From assembly GCF_032854445.1 (NCBI RefSeq), contig NC_088301.1, forward strand, positions 26,584,402-26,648,401: a DNA stretch of 64,000 nt, in the 5' to 3' direction. Positions 1 to 13,224 of this stretch are shown in pieces. The position numbers and the translations under genes were made by a program. The notes under the pieces were generated by a model. It was not told where the DNA came from. It saw only the letters and a list, made by a program, of their open reading frames with translations, and searched no databases. The DNA comes from Liolophura sinensis (taxonomy: Eukaryota; Mollusca; Polyplacophora; Chitonida; Chitonidae). How positions within the stretch are numbered: the first letter of the stretch is position 1; the number at the start of each line of letters is the position of its first letter.

Positions 1-58
1 TGCGTTTTACTCCGAATTCAAGAAAATTTCACTTATACGACAGCGGCCAGCATTAAGG
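1..58 (-). repeat. 3' tail fragment of V-like tRNA SINE, cut by window edge
   Basis: Reads as the reverse complement of the common SINE tail in this window (the stretch around 'cttatacgacagcggccagcat'). Only the 3' part is present, because the window begins inside the copy. Confidence 0.75.
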
Positions 59-373
59 AGACCGTGCAGTGCTCGCACGTTACTGGAAATACATGTATAT
101 GGTGCAATTCATCTATCACTAACCCCCATTTTGATCTTTTTGCTAAACCGTGTAAAACAAGAAGAGAAAAGAAAGAAAAAAACATTTAAGAATATCGAAT
201 TAGCCAAATCCTGAATAAAAAAAGTTATTTAGACTGAATAAAGTATTCCAGGTTGACAGAGGTCTATTTGGTTAAGTGTTTTATCCCATTTTCATGAAAG
301 TGCTTCAAGTTGTTCTCTGCATTATGTTAATTTAAATTAATTTAAGAATACTTAAATATCAAACAAATAAAAT

Positions 374-1599
374 CTGACAGCGAACTACTGGCCGACTCGC
401 CAGTGAGGCCAATACATACTGTACAAAGTACAAAGCATTTTCTCACAGGTGCATGCCATAAAAAATTCTAATATGTACCTCAAGTTGATAAATTATAAAT
501 AAAGTCAGCGCCAAAATCTGCTGTGGGCGACTCAATTTTACCTAAAAACTAGTCTTGAAGTCTTCTATGTTAGGAGGAGAACTGCCTTCGGAAACTACCG
601 AAGTGTAGTTCGTACATTTCCGTTAGAACTCTTCTCAGAAGGTAGCGAACAGTACAGTTCGTTTTCTGCCTGACGATCGGGACACCGAATGTTGGACGTA
701 GGTTCCGAGTTTACACGAACAAGCCGGTAGTTTTAACGACTCTCATTGGCTGAGAGGCAACACACCCCCAGATTCCCATAAATTACAGGGTTTTAAAGAT
801 GGAGGACGCGATGGACTCAGCGATTTATGCCAGCTTTGCTGTTTTCAGGCTTTACGTGTATGGCGAGGAAAAATCGCAAAATTATGCAGCAAGAACCACC
901 AGATAGAAAAAAATGTGCTCCTTTTAGCCTGTAGTGTCATAATTTTAAGTTTTCTTTTCCTTTAATTCATGCATATTAAGGAGCTCTGATTTAGGTATTC
1001 ACGTATGAGTGATTTTTCGGTACAGTACTTTTGTAGTTGAGACAGCCATCAAGTGTTTGCACAATTCTGAACGTAACTCGTCTTCCTTGGGTTGCTACGG
1101 AGAATGACAAAATATATAGCAACTGGTAACTACCAAATTAGAGGATAACCATATACTCGCCATTGCATCATTAGAAATCGACAATAAAATACAGTTCACG
1201 CATAAATATTCTGTGGCGGAGGAAGACGACTAATGGAATCCTTGTAAAATAGGCCCTTACATGAATGATAGTGATAAAACAACAGGGAAACATTTTTAAA
1301 CCATAAAACCCTACATAATTCATGACATAATTAAAAATGTCAAAAACATAACTCCTCCATTTCTATCCCTCAAAATCCTGTGGTAATGGTGTCGATTTGG
1401 ACCTTAGTCCACTTTTACAAAGACATCTCACAATGGAAGCAAAATAAAGACTAATAATTGTTCTCCAAATATACTATGGCTTCGGATATAACTAGGGAGA
1501 GATCTAATACACTTTTGCCCCGCTGACTTGTTTACTTGTCAGTACTTTGTACAGTATGCGTTGGCCTCATGGGCGAGTCGGCCAGTAGTTCGCTGTCAG
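374..1599. repeat. Element bounded by 57-bp inverted repeats (possible DNA transposon remnant)
   Basis: Bases 374-430 and 1543-1599 are reverse complements at 53 of 57 positions by hand alignment. The outer ends read 'ctgacagcgaactactggcc' on the left and its complement on the right. The roughly 1.1-kb interior has no credible open frame and no transposase motif I can see. No clear target-site duplication flanks the arms, so the superfamily is unknown. It may instead be two opposed copies of a shorter repeat. Confidence 0.55.
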
Positions 1600-2130
1600 C
1601 TTGTCGTCAAGAGAGACACTTTAAGTCGTCGCCTGCATATCACTATTTTCTAGGGGATAAAAACAATACTCGCGAGGTTTGGTCTTCTTCAAACATCCTT
1701 CCGGTTTATGAGCTCTTAAGATGGCGTGTGCCATGTGGCGGTGATAGCTCTGCATATCTAGACCTCATTACCGATCGGACTGTCTATTCTGTTTGGACGT
1801 GTCGCTTGAACAAAACATGACAGATTCAAGTGTCCTGTTTTCTACGTGCAGTAACAGGGTCTGGTGGCACGAATCACGTGGGATAAGAATACAGCTGCTA
1901 CAAGAGCTATCATTCCGATCATTCAAGAAAAAGACAAAATGGCCGTGCTGCGACACATGCGCATTTCAAAAATACATCTTACATTCAAGAACAGGAAGAA
2001 GAGCATTCTGAAAAACATCACTGGCTTTCCATACCGTTGCTTGTCACATCAGCTAAAAGCATGATGCTTCGTCTTCTTTAAAAGCAAAGATATCAGAGTA
2101 TCTTGAGTTTTACAACGATATGTATATATC
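1600..2130. other. Non-coding stretch, nothing recognised
   Basis: Short open frames here overlap on both strands, lack splice context and resemble no family I know. Confidence 0.4.
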
Positions 2131-2131
2131 A

Positions 2132-2266
2132 CGCGGCCGTAAGTGGGAAAGTCTGCTAGCAACCTGCGGATGGTCATGGGTTTCCCCCGCGCTCTGCCCG
2201 GTTTCCTACCACCATAATGCTGGCTAAGTGAAATATTTTTGCACCAATCAAATAAATAAATAAATA
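2132..2266 (+). repeat. V-like tRNA SINE, 5'-truncated and diverged copy
   Basis: Contains the core 'gggtttcccccgcgctctgc', the 'accataatgctggc' block and an (AAAT)n tail. The tRNA head is missing and part of the 3' body (the 'cgccgtcgtat' segment) is deleted. Confidence 0.8.
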
Positions 2267-2339
2267 TACATCACGTGATATTCGCGATGCTTGTCGAAAC
2301 AGGCTATAATTCTAATTATTAATAATTATTATAATTCTA

Positions 2340-2448
2340 ATTTCACTGCTCCCCACTCGTAAATTTCTTGCCCGAGTCTGAATTTGAACCCATTCTCCCT
2401 GTCCGAATGTCTAGAAGAACAAGCACGCATCTAAACCGCGCGGCCGGC
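2340..2448 (-). repeat. tRNA-like SINE head, second SINE type
   Basis: On the minus strand a 'gccggccgcgcggttta' start is followed about 50 bases later by a B-box-like 'gggttcaaattc'. That spacing suits a pol III promoter derived from a tRNA. It does not fold convincingly as a functional tRNA. Confidence 0.4.
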
Positions 2449-4974
2449 TTTGACCCCTATTCTATAAAACAAAAAAAATCAACCTATCACACTGTCATAA
2501 TGCAACCTAATGACAAACGACTTTGTTGAGGTATTGCTATAAACTCAAGTTCTGACAAAGTTGTCTCATGCATTCACCGACTATTGGCAAAATGACTTTA
2601 CACCAGCTACAAGTACATGCATGAATGATGTCTGCGGTTTGGTGGCGGTGTTTATGTAAGGAAAACCAAAGTGAATTTTCATCAAATTTCGATGTAGAAA
2701 TTCCTCAGACAACTGATTTCCATTATGTATGGTTTATTATTTCGGTGGAAACAAAGTTTGTTTGCTTCATGAAGCTACTTGACGTTGCCTCGATTCTTTT
2801 TCTGTTGTCAAGTATCTACAAATTGATGGAAATGAAAGAAATTTGATCGAAACGTTTCTTCACGTTTTATAACCCTTTTGACGGTGAGATGACCGCTGAG
2901 TGCTGATATTATTGCAAAATAAATCCAATACCATTTACTTAAAGATGAAGTTTACACTTGACAAAACACATAATCAATTCCCCTTGTTTATAGCAGCTTC
3001 TTTTTCCAGGACACGCCTACGGTGATTTGTAAACAAAGAAAAAAAATTAAAGCAAAAGTTCAACATTTTGTAAATCGGGATGGTCACCAAACTGTTTTCT
3101 TAGCAAACCCATGCTCTATGTAATATTTCTGAATCAAATTGTATTTGTTTTAGCTACAATGATCCCTTCTATGGGAAGACGGCGTCGTTTTTCCTTTTGT
3201 TATAGATATGGTGCATAGTTGGGTGTATTTGTTTAAATGCGCATGCATCTCAGAGAATTCTTTGTTATTGTCCATTTGATGTACACGTGAATTAAACGAT
3301 ATCATCAGTGAAATTTCGTCGTTTACCGATTTGTCTCCTACATCTAGTCGGCTAGTCAGTAAGTCAGTCAAATTAATCAGTCAGTCAGTTTTTATTCGAA
3401 GAGCACGAAATACTCTTCACGAAAATGTTATGTTTTATTGCTAACTGGGTGGATTTAAAAATTACAACTGTAAGTATTTCTAGCAAATTATAAGTTATTT
3501 TAGCTATACGAATCACATGGAAAATTTACATCTCTGTACTGTAAATGCCTTTTGATTAAACCAAACACGTTTGATTAGCCAATAGCAAAAGTCAAAGTCA
3601 AAGCCAAGTTCACTTTTCTGATTGGCTGAAGCAGCAGTTTGATTGACAAGCGCCACGGTAAATCAAATTCAGTGTTAACAGTAGACTGATTCTTCAGCGT
3701 ATACACACGCTACCAGTCTGCCATGCCATAAATAGCCCACGCAGTGAAACGTTTTTTACATGGCTGAGCAATAAAGATGATGAAGAAATAAGTGTAATAA
3801 CAACTTTTTTCTTTTTACATTATCCATTATATGGGTAAAATATATCGGGAAGTGGCGTGAGATATAGTGGATGTTATAACGACATGGCACCCAGCCGCTA
3901 TGTGGGTCGTGTTTTTGAGCGGAGTAGAGAGATGCTGAGCTGTATACAAGGCCTGTTGGGCCGGGCACTAACATCCGGTTCGTGTAGTCAGCTGCGAGTG
4001 GCAGGGGACTATCATGCCGTTAATATATCTTATTAATAGATTCCTTGTAAACAAGGCCATTTTTCTAGCGATTCCAGCCGGCGGTGTGTTTCTCTTTCAC
4101 GATCTCTAAACTCGAACGTCTTATTGATCACAAGGAATAATATAACAGATTCCTTAAGATTTTTCTCTCCACATTTGTTTTGACAAGACCGCTATATCGC
4201 CTCGTCCCCCTGGCATGTCTTACAAGCTACTAAGTTACGTCACCGGTTAATCCGCCATGTACATAGACAGTCGATTCTGCTACGTAAGTTTGTTATATCC
4301 GGTTTAAGATCGAAAGCAAACGCGAAGGCAATATTCTAACACAGGCGTCTAGATCGTGACCAATGAAAGACGCCAGCTAGCACAACTGCAGTCAGATTAC
4401 ATTGACTTCCGATTGTCATGCCCAGAGCAGAACAGGATTTTCTTACAGCATTTGGAGAAATGCGATCAGCTATCACTCAAAACGTGAAGTCAGCTCGGTG
4501 CCATGGTTACCGATTTTAACCACGTGACATGTGGATAATATAACTGTTTTTTCTTATAAAGCAAATCATGATTTAGCAAAGAGACATCTTCATATATCAG
4601 AGGAACGTTTCGAATAACCACACGTAAGGGTTTGTAACCTAAACAACGGTTCATCTTCGACTGAAAATAATATATGAAAAATCAACGAGTTCCCGACATT
4701 TGAAGGATTTCCACTTATTCATTTTCCGACTCAATAAACTGATTATATTCCCAAAAAGATTACATAACACTGGATGCATATAGCTCAACTGTTAAAATGG
4801 CTCATGTTAGCAAATCAATGAATTACTGGTTGAACTACAGGCTGTGTAGTCTTGCCTGATTTACGTACTCAGTAATATGTTTACTGATTTTATGAATAAA
4901 TGATGATTTATCTCATTTACTGGCTCTGTGTTATTTCCTCATGAAAGATGTACTTGACACATTTACCAGCCCAA
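2449..4974. other. Non-coding stretch
   Basis: AT-rich sequence with no supported exon. It includes a short 'agtcagtaagtcagtcaa' run near 3355. The missing last receptor exon (M4) could lie here or beyond base 1, but I could not find it. Confidence 0.4.
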
Positions 4975-5305
4975 TAGTGTTTAGATTGATTTACAAGTTA
5001 AATGGTGTCCAGACTGATTTACTAGTCAAATGGTGTTTAGATTTGTTTATTAAGTGAATGGTGGCTAGATTGATTTACTAGTCAAATGGTGGCTAGATTG
5101 ATTTACTAGTCAAATGGTGGCTGGATTAATTTAGTAGCCAAATGCTGTCTAGATTGATTTATACCAGTCAAATGGTGTCTAGATTAATTTACTAGTCAAA
5201 TGGTGGCTAGACTGATTTACTGGCCAAATGGTGTCTAGATTGATTTAGTGAATGGTGATTTGTTTCATTTAATGACTAAATGGTGGCTTGGTTGATTTGC
5301 TGGAT
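4975..5305. repeat. 28-bp imperfect minisatellite
   Basis: About a dozen degraded copies of a unit like 'aaatggtggctagattga' followed by 'tttactagtc'. The 28-base spacing is clear at 5056 and 5084. It lies just downstream of the last receptor exon seen. Confidence 0.8.
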
Positions 5306-5662
5306 GATTTCATGGTGATTTGGCAGACTTCAAACTCATACTTCTTACATTTAACACACCATTATCAATGACTAAGGTACAACTGAACTAGTCTCGGCTC
5401 ACATAACGTGCGGAGACAGTCTTTCAACAGTTTATACAACAACGGCAAGAGAGCTGCAAGTTAGGTGGTGACGTCAGTTGATCATGCCTCACATTCAGCT
5501 GCTTGATGGCTCTACATTGTACGCAATCGCACGTGCACGGAAACCAATTAACCAATCGGAGCATACGTATGCTTACTATACATTGTCTGTTAGACGTCAA
5601 ACAACCTCGCAGTATGTCATAAGGTTATTCGAAAATGTGTTAAAGCAACCCTCCAGACTTAC

Positions 5663-5810
5663 CTTCAGCGGGGAACCCTTGGGTAATCCGATTCCGTAGC
5701 CGTCCTCTCCAAACTGAGACATCAGCTTTAGTTCACAGCGAGGATCTAACTTAGCTCGAGCATAGTCTAATATAGGATAATCTCCCAAATACCCGTCTAG
5801 CAGACCAGCT
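5663..5810 (-). CDS. GRIN3: NMDA receptor GluN3-like, exon encoding the second part of S2
   Basis: A 148-nt exon with acceptor TTTTCAG (ending at 5811) and donor GTAAGT (5662-5661). Its first base completes a codon started by the exon at 6735-6868, and it ends on a codon boundary. The peptide includes LLDGYLGDYPILDY, then LDPRCELKLM, then GYGIGLPKGSPLK. These match the second half of the ligand-binding lobe S2 in NMDA subunits. The D of 'LGDYPILDY' aligns with the Asp that binds the ligand amino group (GluN1 'IWDSAVLEF', GluN3 'IMDKALLDY'). The Cys in 'DPRC' is the S2 cysteine that normally pairs near M4. GYGIGLP is nearly invariant in GluN3. The next exon, with the end of S2 and M4, was not located. 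Confidence 0.92.
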
Positions 5811-6734
5811 CTGAAAAGTAAACAATCACCGATAAAAGTGTAATCACATGACTGTACCAGTATTGAAAAGGGATACGACTATTTTTACCCCTGCCAATGT
5901 TTTTGCCTGTGTCTGTCAGCAGCCTTAAATGCACAGGCTGGCTGTGAGTTAAGGACTTATCCAGTAAATTTTACTGGTGATCTGGATCCAGGAATTTTTT
6001 AATCCAATTTTCACCGTTCGCAGATAGGACATAAATGGAGAGTATTGTCCCTTTGTCTGTAGTGAGGGAATTTGTACATTTTGCTATGATGAGGCGCCGT
6101 CTCTTTTCTGGTATTTTTGACAAAAAATACAAGCCACTATTAACATACGCTGTATAAGGCTGACAGTCGTTTAACACCACAGGGAAATAAAATCAGGGGC
6201 GAAGAGCAAGCGTTCCCTTTTAGAGTTTCCAAGAATGCTTCCTTGACCATTATCGCCACACGCCAAAAGAATCACTGTATTTCAACAGAACCTGTTTCAA
6301 GGCCGCCAGTTACGTTCGAAATTTTTTCGGTCTTCTCAGATAGATTCGAGACAAAACAAAATGGCAGATCAGTCAATGATTGATTGTTGTTTAACGCTGT
6401 ACTTAAGATTTTTTCACTTTCACAATGACGGTTATTGACCTGAATGAACCACTGATCTTGGATAAGTTACCGATCAGCCTTCCCAGGTGTAAACTTGCAC
6501 GCCATATTAGAAGAACACGAATGGTCTTCAACAAAGATAAGAAAAATGCCCAACGTACGAGAGCAGTTGACAAACTTACTGTCACTAAAGACCTTACAAA
6601 CAGTGGGAAAAAATGAAGTATAATATTACGTGAAACTTATTAGTGGATCTATACTGGATATTATAAAATTGTGAGGCTTTAGTTTTATCTATTCTGTTGA
6701 TGAAACTACAGATTTGTTATTCATGTATACTTAC

Positions 6735-6868
6735 ATCAAGCGGTCAATTCCGACATCTGTTGAAGGCACGGTATATTGTTTGGCTACCAAATACAATTTA
6801 GGATTGATTCTCTTTAGGGAGGCCTCCACGGCGCTTCCTTCTAAGATCCCAACCCGAATATCTAAAAG
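6735..6868 (-). CDS. GRIN3: NMDA receptor GluN3-like, exon encoding the first part of S2
   Basis: A 134-nt exon that starts in phase 0 after acceptor CTTGCAG and ends with two bases of a codon before donor GTAAGT (6734-6733). It reads on from '..YDPK' of the large upstream exon: LLDIRVGILEGSAVEASLKR, then INPKLYLVAKQYTVPS, then TDVGIDRL. The GSAVE stretch aligns with the GluN3 'ESSAED' and GluN1 'QSSVD' loop, whose Ser contacts the ligand carboxylate. The segment after 'DPK' is several residues shorter than in vertebrate GluN3. The partial codon AT joins the A that opens the exon at 5810 to give Ile. Together with the next exon it rebuilds S2 in frame, which supports both splice sites. Confidence 0.88.
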
Positions 6869-7040
6869 CTGCAAGAGAAGGTGTCGTGAGATTAGTCAGT
6901 GATTTGGTACAAAGACTATTAACATAGGTATAAAAGTATGATTTTTCTAATGTGGGGAGATTATAGAATAAAAGAATAACAACTGAGTCTGAGCCTGACG
7001 TGATAGTGTTTGATAGTTGTAATACAGCATATAATGAATT

Positions 7041-7420
7041 ACCTCAGTTGGGATTTTATTCTCTTACATTTGTTTATTTATTTATTTATTTATTTGATTG
7101 GTGTTTTAGGCCATACTCAAGAATATTTCACTTATACGATGGTGGCCAGCATTATGGTTGTTGGAAACCGGGCTGAGCCCAGGGTAAACCCACGACCCTC
7201 GCAGGTAGCTGACAGACCTTCCCACGTACGGCCGGAGAGAAAGCCAACAAGGGCTTGACTTGAACTCACAACGGCCGCATTGGTGAGAGGCTCCTGGATC
7301 ATTATGCTGCGCTAGCGCGCTAACCAACTGAACCACGAAGCCCACTCTAACTCTTAAATGTAAATGCTTAAATAGCAGCAAATTAATTTCCCAGGCGTGT
7401 TAATTAAGTATCCAAATTGT
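7041..7420 (-). repeat. Family-2 dispersed repeat, split by a SINE
   Basis: The text 'ttacctcagttgggatttta' before 7071 and 'aaatgtaaatgcttaaatag' after 7345 match neighbouring blocks of the family-2 copy at 54725-55090. The SINE at 7072-7343 lies between them, flanked by similar but imperfect 'ctcttacattt' and 'ctcttaaatgt'. Confidence 0.5.
7072..7343 (-). repeat. V-like tRNA SINE, near full length
   Basis: Read on the minus strand it has a tRNA-like head ('gggcttcgtggttcagttgg', then a B-box-like 'gagttcaagtc'), a core related to 'gtgggtttcccccgggctct', the 'ccataatgctgg' block and an (AAAT)n tail. Here the core is diverged. Confidence 0.9.
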
Positions 7421-8340
7421 GTACCACGCTAGTTCATGTTGTCGTTAATTAAAACTATGTACCTCAGTTGCGCTTTCATTACGGCTTTTCATACATCTAA
7501 CGAGGAAATTTTATTTAAAATGATGCATGTAATAACTCCTACCACAGATTTTGATGCACAACTGAGCGTACAGAGAAAAGCATTTCAATCGAATAAATAA
7601 TACAAACTCAATGACGTCATATCAGCCTGATGACGACTGCAGTTCGCTCTTTTCAGTAACACTATCTTCTGCTAACGCAATATAACAGATGTTTGCCATA
7701 AATTCTTTATGCTGAAAGTCATTTACTCAACTATAGTCGTTATAACAGGGACCTTGGTTCATCAGCACGTAACATATGTTCAAATATCAGAGCCGAAGTA
7801 ATTATATGCATTGCAGGAGGGATGATGCCGCAAGAGAAAGCTACCTAAATGACTTCGTCAGAGATCGTTCACATGTAAGTTTAATTCAAGAGGAATAAGA
7901 GCTATCCTGATTACATTTCTCATTTCATATGTGAACATCCTTACATATAAGTACACATGTTAAAAATCGATATAAAGTTTAAAGAAAATTTACCAAATCG
8001 CGACGTTTTCAACAGTTTTGTGTTGAAACGTATGTCAGACAAATGTATCATTCAATCTCGATTCTCTAAAAGCAAAAACATGTCCATATAGGCCTATAGC
8101 CTGGTGACTAAAGCGATCTAGGACCTTTGATTCACTTACATTCACAGGGTTATGCACCCATTGGTAACTAAAACGGGGAAATGGTCTTTTGCCTTTGAAA
8201 GGACTCCAGACATTCCCTTCTTAACCATAGGTGGCATTATTTGCTTCAAAGCCATCGCCTTAAGACATACCTTAAGTTTCCTTGATGATCTTTCAGTAGC
8301 ACAATCAGAGGTTTTTCTGTTGGATTCCGAAAAAAAGCAA

Positions 8341-8354
8341 GCCCCCCCCCCCCA
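8341..8354. repeat. Poly-C run
   Basis: An uninterrupted C tract followed by C-rich 'acaccccatccccc'. It is a simple-sequence tract where length is easily miscalled. Confidence 0.85.
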
Positions 8355-10922
8355 CACCCCATCCCCCAAAAGCATTGTTGGTTGTTAGAATTCTCTTGGA
8401 GGTTTAGCGAGAATAAATTCCCTGATATTATTGGAATCCTCACCAATGTCATTAGAACTTGTATTTGTATTGGATTTGTGCAGAACACATATATGTCTGT
8501 CCTTTGAAGCTGTATCTAAATACTGCTCGACCAATGGGAAACAATTCCCGCCCAAAGTAGTTCGCATAAAACTGTGTACTCTCAAAAAAAAAAAATAACA
8601 TTTACCAGAAAGTCTGTTGTTTTAGTAATTCTGGAATGTATCTGTTATTGCTGCAGATTATGATGTCTTCGCAGCAGATTTCTTTTGTTATAATATTGCA
8701 CATATGTTAAAATAACTCAACATGGAGACTGTGTTTCACTGGTCTAAGAGGACATTATGTTGAATATGAAACTGTATTATGTTATAATATAACAATATAC
8801 ATTGAAGCATAACTCATACAACAGACTATCTGTTCAGATTAACATTTTTTTACAGTAGTGTTTTGTTCATTTGCCAAGATCTTTTATGGGGAACTTGGTT
8901 ATATACTACCAAGAAAACTGTAATCAGTTCAGCTCTGACCAGAGTTATTCTAACGTTGGAAAGGGTATACCATAAAGGAAGAGAACTCAGTTTGCTCCAC
9001 TTCTAATTAGATATTTGGATTCTATTTGGATTCGCTCTGTGCAGCGCTGAAGAATATTGTTTAGCACAATGCAAGTTGTGTATCATATACAAACATATGA
9101 ACACGGTTATGCACATATTGCATATTATGTGCTCAATGATTAATGCTTTCTTTCCTTGTTTTCAATTTCACATTGATTTTTTCAACATTACTACAAATTT
9201 TACCACAAAGTAACAGACCGTCTTCACTGGCCACGATTTTATAGTTCTATCTCAGTGGAACGCCATGAGAAAGTCACCAGTCATGACGTCCCACCTGATA
9301 CGTACACAGCCTTTCCAGCAAGCACATATTGCCACTTTTAATATCTTAGGTATAACTCTGGATTAATTCCCAGACATTCCTCGGATATTCCGACGAGCTG
9401 GATGTCTTTAGCCGTTTGGTCACCGCAGTTGGCTTCACGTAGTACTCCGCGAACTTTGGAAATGTTGTATTTGACGCTATAAACGCACCGCTTAGTCCGC
9501 AAATTAGAACTTTTGATTAAATTACATAAAAGAGTTTTGAACTCCTTGCCTCGATATTTTGTTTTTATTATTACATTCATTATTTATATTATTTGATTAT
9601 TATTCCGGAAAATGAATAATCATCTTGCAGTAAATATTTCAGCATTTAGTACACACCTGACGATGAGTGTGAACTAGTTTCATTTCTTCTGGATACCTGT
9701 GTTTGCGTTTTAACAAGATTATGTCCTCGCTGATTATTCTGTTCACTGACCATCTGTATCAACTAGATTTACAAAATTATTTACATGATAAATTTTGGAT
9801 CAGCTACTTCAACAATATAATGTCCACTCCATCAGGAGCATTATGCAAAACAAAATGAACGAATGACATGGGAGATAACTCGAGCAATGAGTGATACACC
9901 GATGATTGCTTCGGAAATTGTTGGCCATTAATTTCTATTTCGCTAACTGAATTTCTTCTTTTTTTTATGCTGTCAAACCATTTAAGCCAATTGGTTAGCT
10001 GGCAAACTCATGCGCGACGTCGGATTTTGCCTCAGTAACTGTCTGGAAATATTGATGACGAGAAAATGGATCTGTAAGGAGTCATTTACCCGAAGGTGCT
10101 GGAGTCATGGACGGCAGAAAGCTCGGGTGCGTAGCGCTATTTACACCTGCCAATCATCCCGTAATTGACCCGACTTGTTCCCCGATGCATCATGGGAGTC
10201 AATAGAACGAGCACTACATACAGCTTTACGCTCTTTATTCAGTTTACGGACACAGCCTCCATTCCTTACCGCCTTGGGGACAGCCAAATCCCTTAGTAAT
10301 TTCCTCTCTGTGTTAACACATTCTTTATTCCGTAGCCAGTTTAATATGGAGCCGTTGTGAACGCGTTCTTTGTAACGGGTCGACATTGAAGGAAATGACA
10401 TGTACGGAGTAACTGGGTGAATGTATTTATGCAAGTGTCTTATCTGCATAGGCAGACTTCTATAATTAAGAGCGGTCACCCTTACATGGCCCAGTGATGT
10501 AAAGCGTCCTACGTGCGAGGCCAAAAAGCCTTCTTGATCCAAGAATCGGAGTGTTCTAATTTATGGTTAGCATATATCAATTCGACCATTTGGAGAAAGC
10601 GACTGAATACTGTATCGCACTACGTGAGGTTTGATGGGCATTTCTACAGCACTATACAGGACCTATTGTTGTAATATAGTGCATGTACATGTAGATATGC
10701 GATATTAAATAAGCTATACAAGGAATGGTTTCAAGAAGACATTTTTCAGAGGTAGCCGAATACGCTATATCGAGGAAGATTTCTCAGATTTCATGCGTTT
10801 AAAGCATTTCTCTACCACAACTTGTTGAACTCAGTTTTGAGAAAGTTACAAGTATTAGCTAAATATACCACATACCGGTGAAGGCAGCACAGGTGTCGGA
10901 TATTCACAGTAATTGTATGTAT

Positions 10923-11001
10923 AATTTTTGAACCTATTGGTCAGTACCAATTTTTGAACCTATTGGTCTGTACCAATTTTTGAACCTATTGGTCAGTACC
11001 T
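10923..11001. repeat. 27-bp tandem repeat, three copies
   Basis: Three nearly identical copies of 'tttttgaacctattggtc' plus 'agtaccaa'. The copies differ by a single A/T change. Confidence 0.9.
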
Positions 11002-11300
11002 GCAGCTGCATATGTTAAACTTGCCAGTATTATACTGGCCAAGTATGCCATTTCAGGATGATTTCATCAGTTTTATGCATTTAGAGCAAATTCTGTACAG
11101 TTATTTGGTAAAATGTATACTTCTGTCTAGCAGTTGCCCATGTGGAATTTGCAAGTATAAATGCTAAATATGTCATATGTCATAGACTGCAATTCATGGT
11201 GATTTCATCGTGAAATTGCTAAACCTAGTCAAATCTTGAGGCTGCGAATATCAGATTAGCAAATTCTTTGTAGATTATATGTATGTTATCATTAGTTTAA

Positions 11301-11420
11301 CATATATATGAAAGGCTGATGTACTTCCACAAACGATCAATCTGGCTTTCTCTCGTTTTTGTGAAATACACGGCTCGAGATCTCGAAAAGCTCGAAAACG
11401 CTACATTTATGAAAACACAA
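11301..11420. repeat. Dispersed repeat pair, copy 1
   Basis: Starts 'catatatatgaaaggc' and contains the palindromic 'cgagatctcg' followed by 'aaaagctcgaaa'. A second diverged copy in the same orientation lies at 12025-12145. Confidence 0.7.
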
Positions 11421-12024
11421 CACAACCTTAACTATATCATAGTTTTGCTCACGTGTTTATAAGAGTTCTTTAACATTATAAGTTCGACCTGTAGTTCAGT
11501 CTGGTATGTTATAAGGATATATGGTCGAGATTGGGCATCTACAGCGTTGCTGGGGTGCTCAAATCAAAAGAGAACAACATAAAGCGCTGTATTCCAGGCC
11601 TAAAAACATAAAATCTGCAGGGAAGCTAGAACTAAATTGAAAAAGAGTAATAAATACCCAGCGTCACGCAATAAACTGAGCTAAACAGACCATTAGTCTA
11701 TTTTAACACGCATGTGTGCTTGTCCGTATAGCCATATTTTCGTATTATTCTCCCAGTTACAATTTAACCTTATTTCTTTCTGCCGCCTGAAGTTGACTGC
11801 ATTGTGAAAATAGAAATAAATGTTTGTATTCTGCGGGGCAGTACTGCGTTCATATGCCTATTTCCTGTAGATCAAAACTGTCAGGTGTTAAAGGGATATT
11901 TCAGAACACTGGCAGCCAGGTCATTCTTAAACCTTAAACCCAGGGCCTTAAACCCAAATCCGTGAAAACGGAAATAGAATCCAGTATGACCAGGTGAGGT
12001 ATATGTGCATTGTCACTGATGATA

Positions 12025-12145
12025 CATATATATGGAAGACCAATGTACCATCACACGCGATCAGTGTAGCTCTCTCGCATTTTTGTAAAATACACCGCTC
12101 GAGATCTCGAAAAGCTCGAAAGGCGACATTAGTATAAACAACACA
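12025..12145. repeat. Dispersed repeat pair, copy 2
   Basis: Same order of blocks as 11301-11420: 'catatatatgg', then 'ctctcgcatttttgt', then 'ctcgagatctcgaaaagctc', then 'gacatt'. About 80 percent alike by eye. Confidence 0.7.
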
Positions 12146-13224
12146 CTGACGTCACAAATCTTTGTTAAACCGCGTGAGAAAAGACAACAACTGATATAAC
12201 CTTAGTTATTTCAAATGAGGGATCGAAACAGCTCCACACATACATCTACAGCTATTGTGTTTTGTCGAAGGTTGATAAGTCAAAATTTCATTGAAACATT
12301 GATGGGACGTTAAAAAAAAACTTTTACTGCCCAAAAAATAAGTCCATGAGCCGTAGTTCAAATTTTGTCTGAATTAAGTCAGGTATGGCTTTGTGGATTC
12401 GGGACCTCCATAACCTCCTCTTTACGAAATAAGTTACTGAGCCTTGAGTGGTTCATATCTTGTGGTTCACATGAAAGCAATGCATATTTATGAACAAATA
12501 CACACAGCATTTTCCTTAGTACAAGGTACAAGTATATCTTCGTCGTAAATTACACAAAAATAACACACCTCTTGTACTTATTTGTAACATATACATGCGG
12601 TTTGAACATCCTTATATAACTGAATAAGCTGTATGGTTGCCATGGAAATGGGTCAACGGTTTATCGATATTAGAATCTTCCTTCTTATACAGCGGACAAG
12701 TTCAGGATAGATTTCGCTTAAGAAAAGACGTTCGGAACTCCATGTCAACTCACAATCCCGTATCCTTACATATCATAATCCGTTTTCATTTTACAAATGC
12801 TGTAAAACGTTGACTGCTGCTTTAAACTACGCAACTGAAAAGAAAACTCCAAACCTTTGCTATTCGGCTAAATTTGGTCTCTCATGCACTTTTATGTTGG
12901 CATATTTAACAAAATATGATGAGCACTGTGGATATCAGTTTTCACTCTTAAGGCCGTGCAACGGTGTCCAGTTAGTAGCAGATCGCTCTGAACTGTCTTG
13001 GGTTAACTGACCCTACTGAGTGAGCAATTTCCGAGGTGGTATCTATGACAGAAACCAATCAGATGTGTCTCTCCACGAGTCCAATATCGATTTTTTCTCC
13101 GTACCAGTTGTTTACCAACCATTAAAACATATGACAGGCTTACAGTTCGGGGCTGGGCAGCCTACCCTTTCACGGTAGGCGACATATTTGCTGGTATCAT
13201 CATTGCACGCTGAAACCGTTAGAA

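Noticed and set aside
7106-7381. Open frames over SINE copies (also at 37459, 46114, 57492)
   Set aside because: The same peptides recur wherever the SINE occurs, so they are repeat translations and not genes.
10141-10542. 133-codon minus frame within the receptor intron
   Set aside because: No family motif, no matching splice phase with the flanking exons, and an overlapping plus frame.
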